Part shown: positions 23,434 through 32,361 of the stretch, piece after piece
Numbering within the stretch: position 1 is the stretch's first letter
Layout: the number at the start of each line of letters is the position of its first letter
DNA from: Blautia glucerasea
GTDB lineage: Bacteria > Bacillota > Clostridia > Lachnospirales > Lachnospiraceae
Direction: 5' to 3'
Length of the DNA stretch: 64,000 bases
Assembly: GCF_020537505.1 (NCBI RefSeq)
Contig: NZ_JAJBMO010000018.1
Coordinates: forward strand, 1-64,000
Program-made: the position numbers and the translations under genes
The notes under the pieces: model-generated
The model's database searches: none
What the model was told of the DNA's origin: nothing
The model's input: only the letters and a program-made list of their open reading frames with translations

Positions 23434-23631
23434 ATGGCAAAAAACAAAACAGAGATTCATGTGACTACTGTGTTTGACGGGGAGCTTGACGCAACCGATG
23501 TGTTCGTCAGCCTGATTTCCCAGAAATATGGAAAGACAAATGCAAAAGAATATCTTGCTAAAAAGAAAGATTCGAAGTATAATGAAGATGAGGTTCAAAA
23601 GAGCCAGATACCGTCTGGATTGTGTGGGTAA
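23434..23631 (+). CDS. small protein before the recombinase (IME-2)
   Basis: This 65-residue protein starts MAKNKTEIHVTTVFDGELDA and has a charged middle (LISQKYGKTNAKEYLAKKKD). The ATG at 23434 has GGAGG 10 nt upstream. The stop TAA is followed at once by the recombinase ATG, so translation is coupled. It holds the same slot as the 55-residue IME-1 protein. A directionality-factor role is possible but unproven. Confidence 0.7.
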   Translation: MAKNKTEIHVTTVFDGELDATDVFVSLISQKYGKTNAKEYLAKKKDSKYNEDEVQKSQIPSGLCG

Positions 23632-25302
23632 ATGGCTATGATGAACGAAATGGAATACAGAACAATCGGTTCGGCACTTGCCGGGGGCTATCGTGCAGCG
23701 GTCTATTGCAGACTGTCAAAGGACGATGACCTGCAAGGCGAAAGTGCCAGTATCGCAAACCAGCGTGATATGCTGGAAAAATACTGCGAAAAGCAGGGAT
23801 GGGAGGTTGTGGCAGTCTATCAGGACGATGGCTTCACAGGTCTTAATATGGAGCGTCCTGATTTACAGAGAATGTTGAGAGCCATTGAGCGCAGGCAAAT
23901 CAACCTTGTCATCACGAAAGACCTCAGCCGACTGGGGCGGAACTATCTGCAAACCGGGCATTTGATTGAGGACTTTTTCCCAAGAAACGGTGTCCGCTAT
24001 ATCGCCATGAATGACGGTATCGACACCCTGCGGGATAACAACGATATTGCCCCGTTCAAGAATATCCTGAATGAAATGTACAGCAAGGATATTTCCAAGA
24101 AAGTCCATTCCTCCTATCTTCTGAAAGCGCAGAAAGGACAGTTTACCGGGTGTCTTGCCCCCTTTGGGTATCGGAAAGACCCGGAGGACAAAAACCATCT
24201 GCTCATTGACGAGGAAACCGCCCCGATTGTGCGGCTGATTTTCGGATATGCCCTGAACGGTCATGGTCCGAACTATATCCGCAGACGGCTGGAGGAAGAA
24301 AAAATCCCCTGCCCCACATGGTGGAACCGGGAACGGGGGCTTCGCAATACCCGCACCAAATGGGAAAAGAAAGACCCGGAAAACGGGCGGTATATGTGGG
24401 ACTTCTCCGTTATCAAAGACCTTTTGATGAATCCCGTCTACACCGGGGCGATTGCTTCCCAGAAAAAGGACTACCGCTTCAAAATCGGCACGATTGGGGA
24501 AAAGAAGCCGGAGGACTGGATTGTGGTGGAGGGACAGCATGAACCGCTGATTGACAGCATGAGCTTTGACATTGTGCAGAACAAGCTGAAATCCCGCCAG
24601 CGTCCGGGGCAGACCAATGAAATCAGCCTGTTTGCCGGACTGTTAAAATGCGGCGAGTGTGGGAAGTCGCTGACGGTACGCTACACAAACGCAAAACATC
24701 CCCAGCGGATTTATTCCTGCAAGACCTACAACGCCTTTGGAAAGAACCACTGCACCCAGCACCGGATTGATTATGACACCCTTTACAGCCATGTGCTGCG
24801 GAAAATCCGGGAATGTGCCAGAGCTGCCCTGATGGACGGGGAAGCGGTTGCCGACCGCCTGACCAATACCTGTGAAGCAGAGCAGCGGGAACAGCGGGAA
24901 GCAATGGAACGCTCCCTTACAAGGGACGAGGAACGGATTGAGGTTCTGGACAAAATGGTCATGCGGCTTTATGAGGATATGATTGCAGGGCGTATCAGTG
25001 AGCAGAATTTCAACACCATGCTGGAAAAGACACAGACCGAGCAGACGGAGCTTAAAACAAAAGTGTCCGAGGGCAGAAAACGGCTGTCCGATGAAGTCCA
25101 GCTTGCCAATGACGCAAAACAATGGGTGGAAGCCATTCAGGAATATGCCAACATCACAGAGCTGGACGCAGCCACCCTCAACCGCTTAATCAAAGAAATC
25201 GTCGTGCATGAGCGCATTGACGAGGATAAAACAAGACACATTTCTATCGAAATTCATTTTAATCTCAAACCCATCCCGGAGGTGGAACAGGTCACTGCCT
25301 GA
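23632..25302 (+). CDS. large serine recombinase of IME-2
   Basis: This 556-residue recombinase has catalytic Ser29 in AVYCRLS, a resolvase domain to about residue 165 (ITKDLSRLGRNYLQTG), a Recombinase domain, a zinc ribbon (LLKCGECGKSL ... YSCKTYNAFGKNHCTQH) and a coiled-coil C-terminus. The ATG at 23632 abuts the stop of the small gene before it. It should act on the ATAAAACAGTT-flanked junctions of IME-2 in maff2. It ends about 100 nt before the right junction. Confidence 0.95.
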   Translation: MAMMNEMEYRTIGSALAGGYRAAVYCRLSKDDDLQGESASIANQRDMLEKYCEKQGWEVVAVYQDDGFTGLNMERPDLQRMLRAIERRQINLVITKDLSRLGRNYLQTGHLIEDFFPRNGVRYIAMNDGIDTLRDNNDIAPFKNILNEMYSKDISKKVHSSYLLKAQKGQFTGCLAPFGYRKDPEDKNHLLIDEETAPIVRLIFGYALNGHGPNYIRRRLEEEKIPCPTWWNRERGLRNTRTKWEKKDPENGRYMWDFSVIKDLLMNPVYTGAIASQKKDYRFKIGTIGEKKPEDWIVVEGQHEPLIDSMSFDIVQNKLKSRQRPGQTNEISLFAGLLKCGECGKSLTVRYTNAKHPQRIYSCKTYNAFGKNHCTQHRIDYDTLYSHVLRKIRECARAALMDGEAVADRLTNTCEAEQREQREAMERSLTRDEERIEVLDKMVMRLYEDMIAGRISEQNFNTMLEKTQTEQTELKTKVSEGRKRLSDEVQLANDAKQWVEAIQEYANITELDAATLNRLIKEIVVHERIDEDKTRHISIEIHFNLKPIPEVEQVTA

Positions 25303-25405
25303 CCTGTCCCGCCGGGACGTTTCTCTTACAAACACCATATAGATTTTTGTACGCCGCCGCCAGCCATCGAGCAGAGTTTTACACCTAATTGGGGATAAAA
25401 CAGTT

Positions 25406-25475
25406 GATGGCGGGCGGTGGCATCGTACTGATTGGAATAAACCTGATTCCACAGCTTGCAACTTTGTTTGGATAA
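25406..25475 (+). pseudogene. Maff2 family protein, 3' portion
   Basis: The frame reads MAGGGIVLIGINLIPQLATLFG and stops at 25473-25475, the second membrane helix of Maff2. It continues the 5' piece that ends at 14609. It has no own start signal. Confidence 0.88.
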
Positions 25476-25479
25476 ATAA

Positions 25480-26352
25480 ATGGGTGGAATAACCGAAAAA
25501 ATAACAGAGTTCATAAAGGATCTGCTAACAGGCTGGATCACATCAAACCTGGATACCATGTTTACCGATGTAAATACCAAAGTAGAAACGATTGCTGCGG
25601 AGGTTGGGAAAACACCCCAAAATTGGAACAATGGCATTTTTTCCATGATAAAAAATCTGTCGGATAATGTCATTGTCCCCATTGCGGGGATGATTATTAC
25701 ATTTGTACTGTGTTATGAGCTGATTTCCATGATTATGGAAAAAAACAATATGCACGATACGGATACGTTTATGTTTTTCAAATATATTTTCAAGATGTGG
25801 GTAGCGGTATATCTTGTTACTCATACTTTTGATATTGCGATGGCAATTTTTGATGTAGCGAATCATGTGGTATCCAATGCTGGCGGTATGATAACCGGTT
25901 CCGCATCTATTGATGTTACAGAAGCATTGAAAACGCTTCTTGAAACGCAGATTGAAGATATGGGAATCGGAGAATTACTGGGGCTTGGTCTGGAAACGAT
26001 GCTGGTCAGTTTATGTCTAAAAATCATATCAGTCCTGATTACCGTCATTTTATATGGACGAATGATAGAAATATATCTTTATGTCTCTGTGGCACCTATT
26101 CCGTTTTCAACATTTACGAACAGGGAATGGGGAAGTATTGGAAATAATTACGTGAAGGCATTATTAGCGTTGGGATTCCAGGGATTTTTTATGATGGTAT
26201 GTGTTGCGATTTATGCGGTTCTGGTAAATGCCATTACAGTTGCGGATAATCTTCATACAGCTATCTGGTCAGTTGCAGCATATACAGTTATTTTATGTTT
26301 CAGTCTGTTTAAGACCAGTTCCCTGGCAAAATCAATCTTCAATGCACATTAG
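25480..26352 (+). CDS. virB6: VirB6/TrbL-like conjugal transfer membrane protein
   Basis: This 290-residue polytopic protein has about six hydrophobic segments (for example IVPIAGMIITFVLCYELISMI, LCLKIISVLITVILYG, GFQGFFMMVCVAIYAVLV) and a long amphipathic N-terminus. This is the VirB6-like inner-membrane channel protein of Tn1549-type systems. The ATG at 25480 lies 4 nt after the maff2 stop and has no Shine-Dalgarno, so its translation probably depends on coupling to maff2. The IME-2 insertion would therefore also weaken this gene. Confidence 0.88.
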   Translation: MGGITEKITEFIKDLLTGWITSNLDTMFTDVNTKVETIAAEVGKTPQNWNNGIFSMIKNLSDNVIVPIAGMIITFVLCYELISMIMEKNNMHDTDTFMFFKYIFKMWVAVYLVTHTFDIAMAIFDVANHVVSNAGGMITGSASIDVTEALKTLLETQIEDMGIGELLGLGLETMLVSLCLKIISVLITVILYGRMIEIYLYVSVAPIPFSTFTNREWGSIGNNYVKALLALGFQGFFMMVCVAIYAVLVNAITVADNLHTAIWSVAAYTVILCFSLFKTSSLAKSIFNAH

Positions 26353-26366
26353 GAGGAAACAAGAAT

Positions 26367-26795
26367 ATGGCATATGTTCCAGTGCCGAAAGATTTTTCAA
26401 AAATAAAGACAAAATTAGCACTGAATTTAACTAAAAGACAAATTATATGTTTTTCTCTGGCAGGAATTTGTGGTGTTCCGGTCTATTTGCTGACAAAAGC
26501 AGGACTGGGAACAGATGTGGCAGCAACGCTTATGATCATAGTGATGCTGCCATTTTTCTTTTTTGCAATGTATGAAAAGGATGGATTTCCAGCAGAGAAA
26601 ATATTGCTTCACATTATCCGGCAGAAATTTTTAAGACCTGGAATCAGGGTCTATCGTTCCCAAAACTTATATGACCGGATTATAGAGTACGATAAATTAG
26701 AGAAAGAGGGTGCATGGCTTGAGAAAAAGGCAAAAGAAGCCAGGGAAGCGAGAAATCCGTTCCATTTCCTTAAAAAAGCAGACCGAAAAAAATAA
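26367..26795 (+). CDS. PrgI family (VirB3-like) protein
   Basis: This 142-residue protein begins AYVPVPKDFSKIKTKLALNLTKRQ, with two transmembrane segments at about residues 28-45 and 52-70 and a charged C-terminus. It fits the PrgI family, the VirB3 counterpart that anchors VirB4 in Gram-positive systems. AGGAGG lies 9 nt before the ATG. Its 3' end overlaps the VirB4 gene by 77 nt. Confidence 0.9.
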   Translation: MAYVPVPKDFSKIKTKLALNLTKRQIICFSLAGICGVPVYLLTKAGLGTDVAATLMIIVMLPFFFFAMYEKDGFPAEKILLHIIRQKFLRPGIRVYRSQNLYDRIIEYDKLEKEGAWLEKKAKEAREARNPFHFLKKADRKK

Positions 26796-29232
26796 GAAAC
26801 AGAAAACCGGACTTACGAAAGAAGAAAAAAAGCGTCTGAAAGAACTTCGGATGATAAAAGCGGAGAATCAGAAGAAGAGGAAGCCTTTTACAGCGCAGGA
26901 TACGATTCCATATAAGGAAATATATAAGGATGGTATCTGCAGGACAGATGATAACTATTATTCAAAGATGGTGCAGTTCTACGATATAAATTACCAGTTA
27001 GCGCAGAATGATGATAAAGCGGCTATTTTTGAGAACTATTGTGAGTTCCTGAATTCATTTGACAGCTCTGTTGAGGTACAAATTACATTTCTTAATCAAC
27101 AGGTGAATTTTGATGAGTATGCAAAAAATATTGATATTCCAGAGCAGGATGACTGTTTCAATGATATTCGGAAAGAATATTCGGATATGTTGAAAATGCA
27201 GCTTTCCAAAGGAAATAATGGGCTTGTAAAAACAAAATATATTACATTTTCCATTAAGGCGGATAATCTGCGAAATGCAAAATCCAGGCTGGAGAGAATT
27301 GAAGCCAGTGTATTGAATAATTTTAAGGTGATGGGAGCCATGGCAGAGCCTTTAAATGGGGTAGAACGTCTGAAAATTCTGCATGATGTGATGAATATGG
27401 ACACAAAAGAATCTTTCCATTTCCATTATGGGATGGTTGCAAAAACAGGTCTGCAGACAAAAGACTTTATTGCACCTACCGGATTTGATTTTCGCAATGA
27501 CAGCTATTTTCGGATGGGACAGACTTTTGGATGCGTGTCATATTTACAGATTACATCACCAGAACTTACGGATAAACTGCTGGCAGATCTGCTGGATCTG
27601 GAAGAGAATCTTATCATCAATATGCACCTGCGTCCAATTGATCCCAAGGCAGCTATTAAAAGCCTGAAAAGTACGCTGTCAAATATTCAGAAAATGAAAA
27701 TTGAAGAACAGAAGAAAGCGGTCAGAAGCGGATATGATATGGATATTATTCCAACGGACATTTCTACATACGGAGAGGATGTGGAGGGATTGCTCAATGA
27801 AATCCAGTCCAGGAATGAGAAACTTTTTGAACTTACTTTTTTGCTGATGAATACAGCGGACAATAAGAGAAAACTGGACAATATTGTGTATCAGACTGCA
27901 GGAATCGCCCAGAAATATAATTGCAATATACGGAGACTTCAATATCAGCAGGAACAGGGACTTGTGGCATCACTACCACTGGGAATGAACCAGACTGGAA
28001 TACAGAGAATTATGACTACGACTTCTACAGCAATCTTTGTTCCGTTTACCACCCAGGAACTTTTCCAAGGCGGTGAAGCTCTTTACTATGGCTTAAATGC
28101 ACTGTCAAACAATCTCATTATGGTGGATCGGAAACGATTGAAAACACCTAACGGCTTGATTTTGGGTACTCCTGGTTCCGGTAAGAGTTTTGCAACGAAA
28201 AGAGAAATTCTCAATGTTTTCCTGATTACAGACGATGACATTATTATCTGTGACCCGGAGGGAGAATATTTTCCGCTGGTAAATGCCTTAAATGGTGAAG
28301 TTATTAAAATCAGTGCAAAAAGTAATGATTACATCAATCCTATGGAAGTGAACCTGGATGTTATTTATCATCCGGAGAAATACAGGATTAATGGCGATGT
28401 GGAGGATATTGATACCATTATTGCTGATAAAGCAGAGTTTATCACATCTTTCTGCGAGGTCATTATGAAGAAACCTCAAAATGCAGAATTAAATGGTGAT
28501 GAGGTTTCCATGATTGACCTGTGTGTAAAAGACATTTATAAAAAATATCTTTACAATGATCCAAAACCGGAAAATATGCCGACTTTGCAGGATTTCTATG
28601 AACGTCTGAACTTTTATGCACCAGATAAACCAGCAGCACAGAACATTGCCAACAGTCTGCAGTTGTATGTAACAGGATCGCAGAATGTATTTAACCATCG
28701 AAGTAATGTCGATACGCAGAACAGAGTGGTATGCTTTGATATCCGGGAACTTGGAACCACACTACGAAAAGCAGGGATGTTGATTGTCCAGCATATGGTT
28801 TGGACAAGAGTATCACAGAACCGCAGTCGCAGGAAATCAACCCGTTATTATGTGGATGAATTTCACCTTTTGCTGAACCAGTCACAGACTGCTAATTATT
28901 CTATTGAAATGTGGAAGAGATTTCGTAAGTGGGGTGGAATCATTACAGGAATCAGTCAGAATGTAACAGATTTTCTTGGCTCTCTGGCAGTAGAAAGTAT
29001 TGTGGGAAACAGTGATTTTATCCTGATGTTAAATCAGCACAGCGGGGATCAGAAGATCCTTGCGGAGAAATTGAATATTTCCAAGCATCAGATTTCTTTT
29101 GTAAATAACAGTAATGCAGGAGAAGGGCTGCTTTTTTACGGAAATGTAATCATACCTTTTGCAGACAGATATCCGCAGGATACCAGAACCTATGCTTTGA
29201 TGAGTACTAAACCGGATGAGATTCAGACTTAA
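26719..29232 (+). CDS. virB4: VirB4-type conjugation ATPase
   Basis: This 837-residue cytoplasmic or membrane-associated ATPase powers channel assembly and DNA transfer. It has a highly basic N-terminus, a CagE/TrbE/VirB domain, Walker A GTPGSGKSF near residue 480, Walker B YYVDEFHLLLN near 710, and a C-terminal ...YALMSTKPDEIQT. TTG at 26719 is preferred (AGAGGG 8 nt upstream); GTG at 26710 touches the ribosome site. No frame disruption is seen, so this core gene is intact. Confidence 0.92.
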   Translation: MRKRQKKPGKREIRSISLKKQTEKNKKQKTGLTKEEKKRLKELRMIKAENQKKRKPFTAQDTIPYKEIYKDGICRTDDNYYSKMVQFYDINYQLAQNDDKAAIFENYCEFLNSFDSSVEVQITFLNQQVNFDEYAKNIDIPEQDDCFNDIRKEYSDMLKMQLSKGNNGLVKTKYITFSIKADNLRNAKSRLERIEASVLNNFKVMGAMAEPLNGVERLKILHDVMNMDTKESFHFHYGMVAKTGLQTKDFIAPTGFDFRNDSYFRMGQTFGCVSYLQITSPELTDKLLADLLDLEENLIINMHLRPIDPKAAIKSLKSTLSNIQKMKIEEQKKAVRSGYDMDIIPTDISTYGEDVEGLLNEIQSRNEKLFELTFLLMNTADNKRKLDNIVYQTAGIAQKYNCNIRRLQYQQEQGLVASLPLGMNQTGIQRIMTTTSTAIFVPFTTQELFQGGEALYYGLNALSNNLIMVDRKRLKTPNGLILGTPGSGKSFATKREILNVFLITDDDIIICDPEGEYFPLVNALNGEVIKISAKSNDYINPMEVNLDVIYHPEKYRINGDVEDIDTIIADKAEFITSFCEVIMKKPQNAELNGDEVSMIDLCVKDIYKKYLYNDPKPENMPTLQDFYERLNFYAPDKPAAQNIANSLQLYVTGSQNVFNHRSNVDTQNRVVCFDIRELGTTLRKAGMLIVQHMVWTRVSQNRSRRKSTRYYVDEFHLLLNQSQTANYSIEMWKRFRKWGGIITGISQNVTDFLGSLAVESIVGNSDFILMLNQHSGDQKILAEKLNISKHQISFVNNSNAGEGLLFYGNVIIPFADRYPQDTRTYALMSTKPDEIQT

Positions 29233-29259
29233 CGGACAAAAAAGCAGAGGTGAGGTACA

Positions 29260-32100
29260 TTGGGAAAACAAAAATATACGGCGAAAGAGAAGAAAGTCAG
29301 CCGTATGACCAGAAATGGTCTGGTTGAGGAAAATCTTGCAACAAAGGAGACCAGAAAAGTTACAAACAGCGATCAGGAGTTGCCTTATAAACAGAAGGAT
29401 GTAGAACAGGCATTTATTACTTCTGAAAAGAAGAAAAACTCTCATAAAAAAGCTGAAAAGAAACAATTTTCCGAAAAAGTTCAGGAGGGAAATCCTGCCA
29501 AAAAAGAAGAGGCTGCAAACAGTCCTCCGGGAAAACGAAAAACACAGGGACGGTACAGATACCGGGACAAGCCTGCAGGTGTATCTGTGGATTCAGCGGT
29601 AGAAATACGTGAGCGCAAAGAAAAACACAGGAGCCAGTATCAGCGACAGAAAAAGAAACAGCAGAGACTGCAGTTTGGAAAACTGGAGACAGATGGAAGT
29701 CTGAAGAAAGAAAAGAAAACTTCGGCTGAAACAGATGGAGGACATTTTCAGGCAGAGAAGAATGATGTTTCTACAAACCGAAAAAAAGGAAAGCAGAAAT
29801 ATAGCCGAAAAACAATAAAAACTTATCAGGAAGTGGATAAGGCTGCGAGAAAACAGGAAGCTGAGAGGCAGAACAAAATTCCGAAAGATTCTGTTTATAC
29901 CAAGAAAACAAATGAGGAACAGAAAGCAAAGGTAAAGTACCATTTATATTTCGACAAAAAAACAGGGAAAGCGGATGGTAAAAAGAAAACCTTGTCTTCT
30001 GTTCCAAAGAAAGCATTAAAAAATGCAGTATATCAGAAAGCAGGCGAAGACGAAGAGGAAAACAGTGCTGTAGATGCAGCACATAAGCTGGTGCGTTCAG
30101 GTGAGTGGATATTACAGGAACATAGCAGTAGAAATATCCGGAAGAACCGCAGTCAGATACATAAAGAAAACCGTTTAGAGAAAAGAGCCTGGAAGAGTGC
30201 ATCCAGGTATCAATATCAGAAATATCTGGAAGAACATCCAGAGATGCAGAAAAAGCTGATCAGAAAATTAATACAGAAGCAGAGGATTAAGCGAGAGTAT
30301 CAGATGGCATACCGGGCTGGGAAGATTGCAAAAGAAACAAAAGACACCTCAATCCGGTCAGTAAATCTTGCTACTAAAATTGCAAGAAAGGCACAGGAAG
30401 TATTTGTAAGAAATGTAACTACTCTGATCTCAATGGGGTTGTTATTGATTTTGCTTCTTTCCGTAATGACAGGATTTGCTTCCTGTTCGGCTATGTTTTC
30501 TAATGGAATTTCTACGGTAATCGCTTCCAGTTACATTGCGGATCCGGACGAAATTGAAAAAGCAGAGTTGTATTATACGCAGTTGGAAGCCAGTCTTCAA
30601 CAGAAAATAAACCAGATGGAAGCCCGGTATCCAGGAAAAGATGAATACAGATATAACATTGGTGAAATCGGCCATGATCCTCATACATTGATCAGTTATC
30701 TGACTGCCAGTTATGGGGATTTTAAGTTTGATGAGATAAAAGGAGAACTGGAAACAATTTTTTCTTTACAGTACGGAATCACCGTAGAGGAAAAAAGTGA
30801 AACCCGGCAGGAAACATCTACAATACAGGTAGGGCAGTCATTGGGAAACGTTGTGACCAGTGGATACTGTAATTGTCCCATCTGCTGTGGCGTGTGGAGT
30901 GGAGGACCTACTGCTTCAGGGGCAATGCCACAGGCTAATCATACGCTTGCGGTTGATGCTGCAAACCCATTTCTTCCAATGGGGACGAAAGTAGTGATGA
31001 ATGGGATTGAGTACACCGTAGAAGATACTGGAAACTTTGCCCAGTATGGTGTCCAGTTTGATGTTTATTATGATAATCACGCAGTAGCTGAGGCACATGG
31101 TCATCAGACCTGGGAATGTTTTCTGGCAGAGGGCAATCAGAACTCTGTGGAAGTTACCCGTACAGTAACTGCAGATGTACTGAATGTTTCTGTTCAGGCA
31201 AAACCGCTTAGAAGTGTTATTCTGTCCAGAATGGAAGAGGATGAGCAGGAAATTTATGAAGAGGTCTATTCCAACAGAGGAAATTTACAGACATATAAAA
31301 CTCCGGTTGAGTTAAACTGGTATGCCTATATCAGTACCTATTATGGATATTCTGTAAACAATGGAACCGGGCAGACACAACTTCACAGAGGTGTGACGGT
31401 TAATGTACGACAGGGAACAGAAGTGAAGTCAGCGATGAATGGTTTTGTTGTAGATGTAGGATATAGCGGAACTTTTGGAAATTATGTAGTTACGCAGGAT
31501 AAAAAAGGTGTGCAGATTAAATACGCTTATCTGCAGAGCATTTCGGTAGCAAATGGTCAGGAAGTAACAACAGATACTGTAATTGGTACAACGGGAAGTA
31601 CAGGAAGTGCAACCGGAAGCCAGTTATATTTGGAACTGGTCAAAGATGGGGAATATTATAATCCTGTTTTTTATATCAGTACCGGAGATAGCGGGCTGTA
31701 TGTTGGAGGCGGCAGTTATGATGATGAGACTGTGCGGAGATTATTTGCGGAAGCAGACAAATATCTTGGTATGCCGTATGTATGGGGCGGTTCCAGCCCG
31801 GAGACTTCTTTTGACTGTTCTGGTTTTGTAAGCTATGTGTTTACCAATTCGGGTGTCTGCAATATGGGAAGACTTACTGCACAGGGAATTTATGACATTT
31901 GTATGCCTGTATCACCAGAAGAAGCAAGGCCAGGAGATATTATCTTTTTCACTGGGACGTATGATGCGGGAGAGCCGGTTACCCACGTAGGAATTTATGC
32001 CGGAGATGGACAGATGCTCCATTGTGGAAATCCAATTCAGTATACGTCCATTAATTCTGCATACTGGCAGTCTCATTTTTATGCTTTTGGCAGGCCATAA
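29260..32100 (+). CDS. multidomain cell-wall hydrolase of the conjugation machine (CD1108-like)
   Basis: This 946-residue protein opens the peptidoglycan for the mating pore. Residues 1-385 are very basic and presumably cytoplasmic, followed by a transmembrane helix at about 388-412. Outside the membrane come a 3D/RlpA-like domain (about 527-625; LPMGTKVVMNG, VEDTGNFA), an M23-like fold (about 705-800) and a C-terminal NlpC/P60 domain (about 823-945; FDCSGFV with the catalytic Cys near 851, THVGIYAGDG). The M23 part has lost its zinc ligands (LHRGVTVNV, YAYL and QLYLEL in place of HxxxD, HL and HLHFE), so it is probably structural. TTG start with GAGGTG upstream. Confidence 0.88.
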   Translation: MGKQKYTAKEKKVSRMTRNGLVEENLATKETRKVTNSDQELPYKQKDVEQAFITSEKKKNSHKKAEKKQFSEKVQEGNPAKKEEAANSPPGKRKTQGRYRYRDKPAGVSVDSAVEIRERKEKHRSQYQRQKKKQQRLQFGKLETDGSLKKEKKTSAETDGGHFQAEKNDVSTNRKKGKQKYSRKTIKTYQEVDKAARKQEAERQNKIPKDSVYTKKTNEEQKAKVKYHLYFDKKTGKADGKKKTLSSVPKKALKNAVYQKAGEDEEENSAVDAAHKLVRSGEWILQEHSSRNIRKNRSQIHKENRLEKRAWKSASRYQYQKYLEEHPEMQKKLIRKLIQKQRIKREYQMAYRAGKIAKETKDTSIRSVNLATKIARKAQEVFVRNVTTLISMGLLLILLLSVMTGFASCSAMFSNGISTVIASSYIADPDEIEKAELYYTQLEASLQQKINQMEARYPGKDEYRYNIGEIGHDPHTLISYLTASYGDFKFDEIKGELETIFSLQYGITVEEKSETRQETSTIQVGQSLGNVVTSGYCNCPICCGVWSGGPTASGAMPQANHTLAVDAANPFLPMGTKVVMNGIEYTVEDTGNFAQYGVQFDVYYDNHAVAEAHGHQTWECFLAEGNQNSVEVTRTVTADVLNVSVQAKPLRSVILSRMEEDEQEIYEEVYSNRGNLQTYKTPVELNWYAYISTYYGYSVNNGTGQTQLHRGVTVNVRQGTEVKSAMNGFVVDVGYSGTFGNYVVTQDKKGVQIKYAYLQSISVANGQEVTTDTVIGTTGSTGSATGSQLYLELVKDGEYYNPVFYISTGDSGLYVGGGSYDDETVRRLFAEADKYLGMPYVWGGSSPETSFDCSGFVSYVFTNSGVCNMGRLTAQGIYDICMPVSPEEARPGDIIFFTGTYDAGEPVTHVGIYAGDGQMLHCGNPIQYTSINSAYWQSHFYAFGRP

Positions 32101-32112
32101 GGAGGGGCGTAT

Positions 32113-32361
32113 TTGAACATTGAACGAATAAAAGAAGAACTTGCAAGAACCTACGTTAAGATTGAAAAGCTACAGAAAAAAGCAAGGGATCTGGAAGAAC
32201 AGAAGAAACAGGCAGAGGATATGGAGTATCTGAAAATTATCCGAAGCAATGGAGTTTCCGCAGAGGAACTTCAGTTAATGATTGATATCAGCAAGGAGGA
32301 ACAAAAAAAGATATTGGAAACCAGAGAAAAGGAGCAGACAGAAAATGAAGAAATTTCATAA
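32113..32361 (+). CDS. DUF4315 family protein
   Basis: This 82-residue coiled-coil protein (RIKEELARTYVKIEKLQKKARDLEEQKKQAED) fits DUF4315, always found between the cell-wall hydrolase and DUF4366 genes in this ICE class. TTG start at 32113 with GGAGG about 8 nt upstream. It overlaps the next gene by 17 nt. The role is unknown. Confidence 0.85.
   Translation: MNIERIKEELARTYVKIEKLQKKARDLEEQKKQAEDMEYLKIIRSNGVSAEELQLMIDISKEEQKKILETREKEQTENEEIS

Larger units (their letters stand above)
14599..25405. mobile_element. IME-2: serine-recombinase mobilizable element inserted in maff2
   Basis: ATAAAACAGTT occurs at 14599-14609 and again at 25395-25405. Joining the outer flanks at this repeat gives GIKQ-LMAGGGIVLIG and restores maff2. 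Genes inside: XRE regulator, TnpV, DUF1835/DUF3658 protein, - strand XRE regulator, small Cys protein, RepA_N-like protein, DUF3847, membrane peptides, MobA/L relaxase, CHC2 primase, VirE helicase, small protein, serine recombinase. Gene order from relaxase to recombinase is the same as in IME-1. The crossover dinucleotide is somewhere in the 11-bp repeat, possibly GT. Confidence 0.88.
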
